A stretch of DNA of 8,415 nucleotides from Acidimicrobiaceae bacterium. Its GTDB lineage: Bacteria > Actinomycetota > Acidimicrobiia > Acidimicrobiales > RAAP-2. Of this stretch, positions 5,217-8,415 are shown piece by piece. The stretch lies in contig PMAL01000149.1 of assembly GCA_003152555.1 (NCBI GenBank), positions 61,545-69,959 on the forward strand. The letters are read 5' to 3'. Both the position numbers and the translations under genes were made by a program. The notes beneath the pieces were generated by a model. The model saw only the letters and a list, made by a program, of their open reading frames with translations. It was not told the origin of the DNA and ran no database searches. Position 1 is the stretch's first letter; each line of letters opens with the position of its first letter.

Positions 5217-5726
5217 TCAACCCATGCTCATGCCGGACATCGAACCTCCGAAGTAGATCGTCTTGGAGGGCTTGACGACCACCGCCTCGAACGTCAAGTG
5301 ACGCGTGCGGGAAATTGACGTCGTGCGCCAAGTAATTGTCAGCGGCACCTTCATCCCCTTGCGAAAATTCTTGGAGATCGAACCCAGCATGGCCCCCTGT
5401 CCGTGCCAGCCCAGTGCGACCGTGTGCCCGGCGCGCACCTTGATTTTGGAATCAACGATCATGTCTGACGACTTGACAGTCATATTGGCGTCGTAGTCAA
5501 TCATGTCCGAGGGCGCAAGCGGACTAGAGACCGACGTAATCCAGATGGTTACGTCTGAAGTATTTGTCAGTTTCAGCGAGATCGCGGAGGGGCCGCCCTT
5601 GTCTGCCGTTGTCAGCGTCGCGTCTTTGATGACGATCGAGTTGACGCCGGTGGCTCCGCTTGCGCCAGACGCCATAAAGGTGGTCAACACGATCAGCACC
5701 GCACCAAGATGAACTTTGATTCGCAC
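5217..5726 (-). CDS. Secreted Met-rich protein, possible PCu(A)C-like copper chaperone (169 aa)
   Basis: A signal peptide is clear: MRIKVHL, then a hydrophobic stretch, then ASGASGA around residues 19-25, with no lipobox Cys. The remainder looks like a single all-beta domain: AISLKLTNTSD (48-58), then SSPLAP (67-72), RAGHTVALGWHG (98-109), GAMLGSI (111-117), and KGMKVPLTITW (123-133). This order resembles the PCu(A)C copper-chaperone fold. The family's canonical His and Met ligand motif is not intact: the HxML-type site reads GAML, though Met75, Met82, Met89, Met113 and a Met-rich tail (MSGMSMG) could supply thioether ligands. The start is GTG at 5726. The gene lies 42 bp upstream of hemQ. 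Function is tentative. Confidence 0.72.
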   Translation of the reverse strand: MRIKVHLGAVLIVLTTFMASGASGATGVNSIVIKDATLTTADKGGPSAISLKLTNTSDVTIWITSVSSPLAPSDMIDYDANMTVKSSDMIVDSKIKVRAGHTVALGWHGQGAMLGSISKNFRKGMKVPLTITWRTTSISRTRHLTFEAVVVKPSKTIYFGGSMSGMSMG

Positions 5727-5773
5727 TAGCGAATTTTACTGCACGAGGTCTCTAACAACTTCGCCAGATATAA

Positions 5774-5806
5774 CAAGAGGGCGGGGACTAAGTCTCCGCC
5801 CTCTTG
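5774..5806 (-). terminator. groEL transcription terminator hairpin
   Basis: Arms of 15 bases (5774-5788 and 5792-5806) pair around a 3-nt loop with a single mismatch on the minus strand. The stem is GC-rich, built on AAGAGGGCGG and CCGCCCTCTT. It begins about 20 nt beyond the groEL stop. The following minus-strand sequence, TTATATC, is only partly U-rich. The mismatch is a tolerated G-U pair if read on the plus strand. Confidence 0.8.
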
Positions 5807-5825
5807 CCAGATCACAAATGAATCT

Positions 5826-7448
5826 TTAGTAGTCGTCCATACCGCCGCCGGGCATTGCCGGGGCCTTCTCTTCGGGCTTGTCAACAATGACGCACTCGGT
5901 GGTAAGGAAGAGCGCCGCGATGGACGCCGCGTTCTGCAGCGCCGAGCGAGTCACCTTGGCGGCGTCAATGACACCGGCCTTGATGAGGTCCTCGTATTCA
6001 CCAGTCGCGGCGTTAAGACCCTCGGTGGGCTTGGCGAGGTTGCGTACCTTGTCGACAATGACGCCACCCTCAAGACCAGCGTTAACCGCGATCTGGTTGA
6101 GCGGCGCTTCGCAGGCCTTAGCCACCATGCGCGCACCAGTCGCTTCGTCACCGCTCAGCTTGTCGGCGGCATCGAGGATGCGAGTCTGGCTGCGTAGCAA
6201 GGCCACGCCTCCACCGGGCACAACACCCTCTTCAATCGCGGCCTTGGTCGTGGACACGGCATCCTCGATGCGGTGCTTCTTTTCCTTCAGCTCGACTTCC
6301 GTCGCGGCACCGACCTTGATGACGGCCACGCCACCGGACAACTTGGCGAGACGCTCCTGGAGCTTCTCACGGTCATAGTCCGAATCAGTGTTCTCAATCT
6401 CGGCCTTGATCTGGTTGATGCGTCCCTTGATGTCCTCTTCGGTACCGGCACCCTCAACGAGCGTGGTCTCATCCTTGGTCACCACGATCTTGCGGGCCGA
6501 GCCCAATAACTCAACCGTGGCGTTCTCCAACTTGAGGCCCACCTCTTCGGCGATCACCGTGCCGCCGGTGAGAATGGCGATGTCCTGGAGCATGGCCTTG
6601 CGGCGCTCTCCGAAACCGGGAGCCTTCACGGCGACCGACTTGAAGGTGCCACGAATCTTGTTCACGACCAAGGTGGCGAGCGCTTCGCCCTCGATGTCCT
6701 CGGCAATGATCAGCAACGGGCGACCCGACTGCATGACCTTTTCCAAGACGGGCAGTACGTCACGAACCGACGTGATCTTTCCGGCGACGAGCAGGACGTA
6801 GGCGTCTTCGAGGACGGCCTCCATGCGCTCGGTGTCGGTCGAGAAGTACGGCGAGATGTAGCCCTTGTCAAAGCGCATGCCCTCAACGAGATCCATGTCC
6901 ATGCCGAAGGACTGGCTCTCTTCAACGGTGATGACGCCGTCCTTGCCAACCTTGTCAATGGCGTCGGCGATCATCTCGCCGATCTCCGTGTCGGCCGCAG
7001 AGATAGACGCCACTTGGGCAATCTGCTCCTTGGTGTCGGCCGGCTTGGCGAGGTCGTGCAATGAGGCAACGGCCGCTTCGACAGCAGCTTCGATGCCCTT
7101 CTTCAGCGACATCGGGTTCGCACCGGCGGCGACGTTCTTGAGGCCCTCGCGGACCATGGCCCAGGCGAGCACCGTCGCGGTCGTGGTGCCGTCACCGGCC
7201 ACGTCGTCAGTCTTCTTGGCAACTTCCTTGACCAGCTCGGCGCCAATGCGCTCGTACGGGTCTTCGAGGTCGATTTCTTTGGCAATAGAGACGCCGTCGT
7301 TGGTAATGGTGGGCGCTCCCCACTTCTTGTCCAACACCACGTTGCGGCCCTTGGGCCCCAGCGTGACGCGCACGGCGTCGGCCAGCTTGTTCATGCCACG
7401 CTCGAGTGCTCGGCGGGCCTCTTCGTCAAAAGCGATCAGTTTCGCCAC
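5826..7448 (-). CDS. groL: Chaperonin GroEL (60 kDa, 540 aa)
   Basis: GroEL forms the double-ring ATP-dependent folding chamber of the cytoplasm. The sequence is full length and canonical: VTLGPKGRNV (28-37), TNDGV (49-53) with Asp51, the ATP-binding GDGTTTATVLA (85-95), and EEGVVPGGG near residue 410. The tail PGGGMDDY is a short GGM-type C-terminus rather than the His-rich tail of actinobacterial GroEL1, which suggests a housekeeping-type copy. The start is GTG, with AGGAGG seven bases upstream. No groES is adjacent, so this is a stand-alone groEL. A CIRCE operator and promoter lie upstream and a strong hairpin downstream. Long open frames antisense to it are coding shadows. Confidence 0.99.
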   Translation of the reverse strand: MAKLIAFDEEARRALERGMNKLADAVRVTLGPKGRNVVLDKKWGAPTITNDGVSIAKEIDLEDPYERIGAELVKEVAKKTDDVAGDGTTTATVLAWAMVREGLKNVAAGANPMSLKKGIEAAVEAAVASLHDLAKPADTKEQIAQVASISAADTEIGEMIADAIDKVGKDGVITVEESQSFGMDMDLVEGMRFDKGYISPYFSTDTERMEAVLEDAYVLLVAGKITSVRDVLPVLEKVMQSGRPLLIIAEDIEGEALATLVVNKIRGTFKSVAVKAPGFGERRKAMLQDIAILTGGTVIAEEVGLKLENATVELLGSARKIVVTKDETTLVEGAGTEEDIKGRINQIKAEIENTDSDYDREKLQERLAKLSGGVAVIKVGAATEVELKEKKHRIEDAVSTTKAAIEEGVVPGGGVALLRSQTRILDAADKLSGDEATGARMVAKACEAPLNQIAVNAGLEGGVIVDKVRNLAKPTEGLNAATGEYEDLIKAGVIDAAKVTRSALQNAASIAALFLTTECVIVDKPEEKAPAMPGGGMDDY

Positions 7449-7455
7449 TGTGAAT

Positions 7456-7461
7456 CCTCCT
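7456..7461 (-). promoter_or_regulatory. Ribosome binding site of groEL
   Basis: AGGAGG on the minus strand stands seven bases before the GTG at 7448. This is a full-strength site and fixes the groEL start despite the non-ATG codon. Confidence 0.85.
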
Positions 7462-7469
7462 AGTGCGAT

Positions 7470-7490
7470 TTTGCACCTAATTGGTGCAAA
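7470..7490. repeat. Perfect inverted repeat in the groEL leader
   Basis: TTTGCACC (7470-7477) and GGTGCAAA (7483-7490) are perfect 8-bp arms around TAATT. The element lies between the -10 box (7494-7499) and the ribosome binding site (7456-7461), covering the expected transcription start. It is not the HspR-binding HAIR sequence and has no CIRCE match. It may be a second operator or a 5' mRNA hairpin. Confidence 0.7.
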
Positions 7491-7493
7491 TCA

Positions 7494-7523
7494 ATATTAG
7501 CAGTCAGAGGGGGAGAGTGCTAA
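7494..7523 (-). promoter_or_regulatory. Predicted groEL promoter
   Basis: On the minus strand TAATAT (7494-7499) is a good -10 box. TTAGCA (7518-7523) is a fair -35 at 18-bp spacing. The two boxes almost exactly span the CIRCE operator, so bound HrcA would block RNA polymerase. The transcription start is expected near 7487. Confidence 0.55.
7497..7523. promoter_or_regulatory. CIRCE operator (HrcA binding site)
   Basis: TTAGCAGTC (7497-7505), a 9-bp spacer, and GAGTGCTAA (7515-7523) match the CIRCE consensus TTAGCACTC-N9-GAGTGCTAA with a single mismatch in the left arm. HrcA represses chaperonin genes through this element and releases it on heat shock. It starts 49 bp upstream of the groEL GTG. 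The GNAT gene ending at 7535 stops only 11 bp away, with no terminator between. Confidence 0.92.
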
Positions 7524-7534
7524 TTCGGTCCGCG

Positions 7535-8104
7535 TCAGCCTGCACTGGCCGCAGCCAGGTCCTTGATCCACGTGAGCTTGGTCTCGTCGGGAAAGTCAGG
7601 ATAGGCCAGGCGTTCGACTCCCTCCAGTTCGCAGCCATTGCCCGCGTAGAACCGACATGCGGGCAAATTGATGTCCTGCGACTCAATCCTGAGGATCTCA
7701 CAGCCCCTGGATCTACTCCACTCCTCGACCGCCCGGAACAGTGCTGTTCCCACACCCTTCAATCGAAAATCCGGTCGTACGCGCACGTCCCAGAGGGTTG
7801 CCTGTCTCGATTTCAAATCGGCAGCAATAATGGCTCCGCCAACCCTCGTTTCATCGTCAAACGCGGCAATAAGTCCCCAATCGCGGGTGTCGAATTGACT
7901 GCGCCATTGGGCTGGGCCCTCTCCGTCAATGGCGTCATAGTCCTTGGTCCAGGGTGCAGCGACTAGTGATCCTTGTAGTGTGAAACCTCCAAGCACGTCA
8001 TCGCCGCGCGAGACGACGAGAATCCGCTCCACTAGGAATGCAGCCGGGATTGTTGCGTGTTCGTCCAGCCGTTCGATTTGGTCTTCTTCGATCCGTAAAT
8101 TCAC
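7535..8104 (-). CDS. GNAT family N-acetyltransferase, streptothricin-acetyltransferase-like (189 aa)
   Basis: This is an acetyl-CoA-dependent acetyltransferase. Motif A is LWDVRVRPDFRLKGVGTAL (104-122), with the pyrophosphate loop RLKGVG. ESQDINLPACRFYAGNG (141-157), followed by EGVERLAYP (161-169), resembles the ETQDxNxxACxFYxxCGF...GGVD segment of streptothricin acetyltransferases. The N-terminal half (about 100 residues) is longer than in a minimal GNAT, as in that group. Resistance to streptothricin is not implied; many members have other or unknown substrates. The GTG start at 8104 has only a weak ribosome binding site. The gene lies between a cysO-like gene and groEL, and its transcript could run into the groEL control region. 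Confidence 0.9.
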   Translation of the reverse strand: MNLRIEEDQIERLDEHATIPAAFLVERILVVSRGDDVLGGFTLQGSLVAAPWTKDYDAIDGEGPAQWRSQFDTRDWGLIAAFDDETRVGGAIIAADLKSRQATLWDVRVRPDFRLKGVGTALFRAVEEWSRSRGCEILRIESQDINLPACRFYAGNGCELEGVERLAYPDFPDETKLTWIKDLAAASAG

Positions 8105-8143
8105 ATTCCCGTCATATCATTGAGCGAACTAGCAGGAAATCTT

Positions 8144-8165
8144 CCAATCGAAGTTACGCGATTGG
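8144..8165 (-). other. Hairpin downstream of the cysO-like gene
   Basis: CCAATCG (8144-8150) and CGATTGG (8159-8165) form a perfect 7-bp stem with an 8-nt loop. It starts about 10 nt after the cysO stop in the reading direction. No T-run follows, so it is at best a weak or factor-assisted terminator or an mRNA 3' stabiliser. Confidence 0.4.
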
Positions 8166-8175
8166 TCCATTCTGC

Positions 8176-8415
8176 CTAGCAACCGCCAGCCACGGCCGGT
8201 ACCAGGGACACGGTCTGACCGGCCTCGAGTACGGTGTCGAGACCCTGTAAGAACCGGACATCCTCGTCGGCGACAAAGACATTCACGAACCGGCGCAGGG
8301 ATCCGTGGTCGTCCAGGACCCGGAAGGCAATGCCCGGATAGGCCTCGTCGACGGCCACGATGGCCTCGCGAACCGTTCCCGCTTCGACCGGCACCTCGCC
8401 GGCGCCGCCGACGAG
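8176..8415 (-). CDS. cysO: CysO-like sulfur carrier protein (MoaD/ThiS family), 5' end outside window
   Basis: This is a ubiquitin-like sulfur carrier; CysO in mycobacteria carries a C-terminal thiocarboxylate used by CysM to make cysteine, which the Mec protease then releases. RRFVNVFVADEDVRFLQGL and VSLVPAVAGG closely match the mycobacterial CysO pattern (recalled: RFVNIYVNDEDVRF, LPAVAGG). The frame is open to the window edge, with residues reading LVGGAGEVPVEA before the internal GTG at 8394, so the true start lies outside. Seventy-nine codons are visible; family members have about 90. The protein ends Gly-Gly-Cys, one residue beyond the normal Gly-Gly end, and so would need trimming to be charged. 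CysM, Mec and activating-enzyme genes, if linked, would be beyond 8415. Confidence 0.88.
   Translation of the reverse strand, partial: LVGGAGEVPVEAGTVREAIVAVDEAYPGIAFRVLDDHGSLRRFVNVFVADEDVRFLQGLDTVLEAGQTVSLVPAVAGGC

Noticed and set aside
7470..7490. HAIR element (HspR site) upstream of groEL
   Set aside because: The arms TTTGCACC and GGTGCAAA do not match CTTGAGT-N7-ACTCAAG.
5878..7500. Long plus-strand open frames antisense to groEL (166, 137 and 211 codons)
   Set aside because: They mirror the codon pattern of groEL, are rich in Ser, Ala and Arg, match no family, and lie over a certain gene.
7535..8104. Dedicated streptothricin resistance gene
   Set aside because: Similarity is limited to shared GNAT motifs; the housekeeping context does not support a resistance call.

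Overview
The window most likely comes from an actinomycete-type genome (Actinomycetota) of moderate G+C, possibly an Acidimicrobiia-like lineage. The grounds are a HemQ-type coproheme decarboxylase, a CysO-like sulfur carrier very close to the mycobacterial protein, an actinobacterial-style GroEL behind a CIRCE operator, and frequent GTG starts. The class-level placement is inference only. Almost every gene lies on the minus strand; the single exception is a GNAT acetyltransferase at 1207-1710.

Positions 75 to about 3320 look like an accessory region: a NUDIX hydrolase, two hicA-hicB toxin-antitoxin pairs, a plus-strand GNAT gene and a prolyl-aminopeptidase-like alpha/beta hydrolase. Three copies of a 35-bp repeat with a palindromic core (596-630, 1787-1821, 2866-2900) each sit 7 to 18 bp beyond the stop codon of a minus-strand gene. 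Behind hicA1 lies what looks like a decayed GNAT gene, in the same place where hicA2 has an intact one. This suggests two versions of a GNAT-hicA-hicB-repeat module.

Positions 3342-5174 form a tightly packed minus-strand run: hemQ, NUDIX, GNAT and then the second hicAB pair. Gaps are 22 bp, a 1-bp overlap, 24 bp and a 4-bp overlap, so hicAB2 is probably co-transcribed with a housekeeping heme gene. A secreted Met-rich protein distantly resembling the PCu(A)C copper chaperones lies upstream of it (5217-5726).

Positions 5774-7523 hold groEL with a long hairpin terminator, a strong ribosome binding site, a CIRCE (HrcA) operator with one mismatch, and an additional perfect inverted repeat near the predicted transcription start. 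Beyond it are a GNAT enzyme resembling the streptothricin acetyltransferase group and the C-terminal 79 codons of a CysO-like sulfur carrier. That carrier ends in Gly-Gly-Cys rather than Gly-Gly.

No rRNA, tRNA, CRISPR array, transposase or integrase is visible. No gap without a gene exceeds 300 bases. Positions 1-74 hold nothing recognisable.
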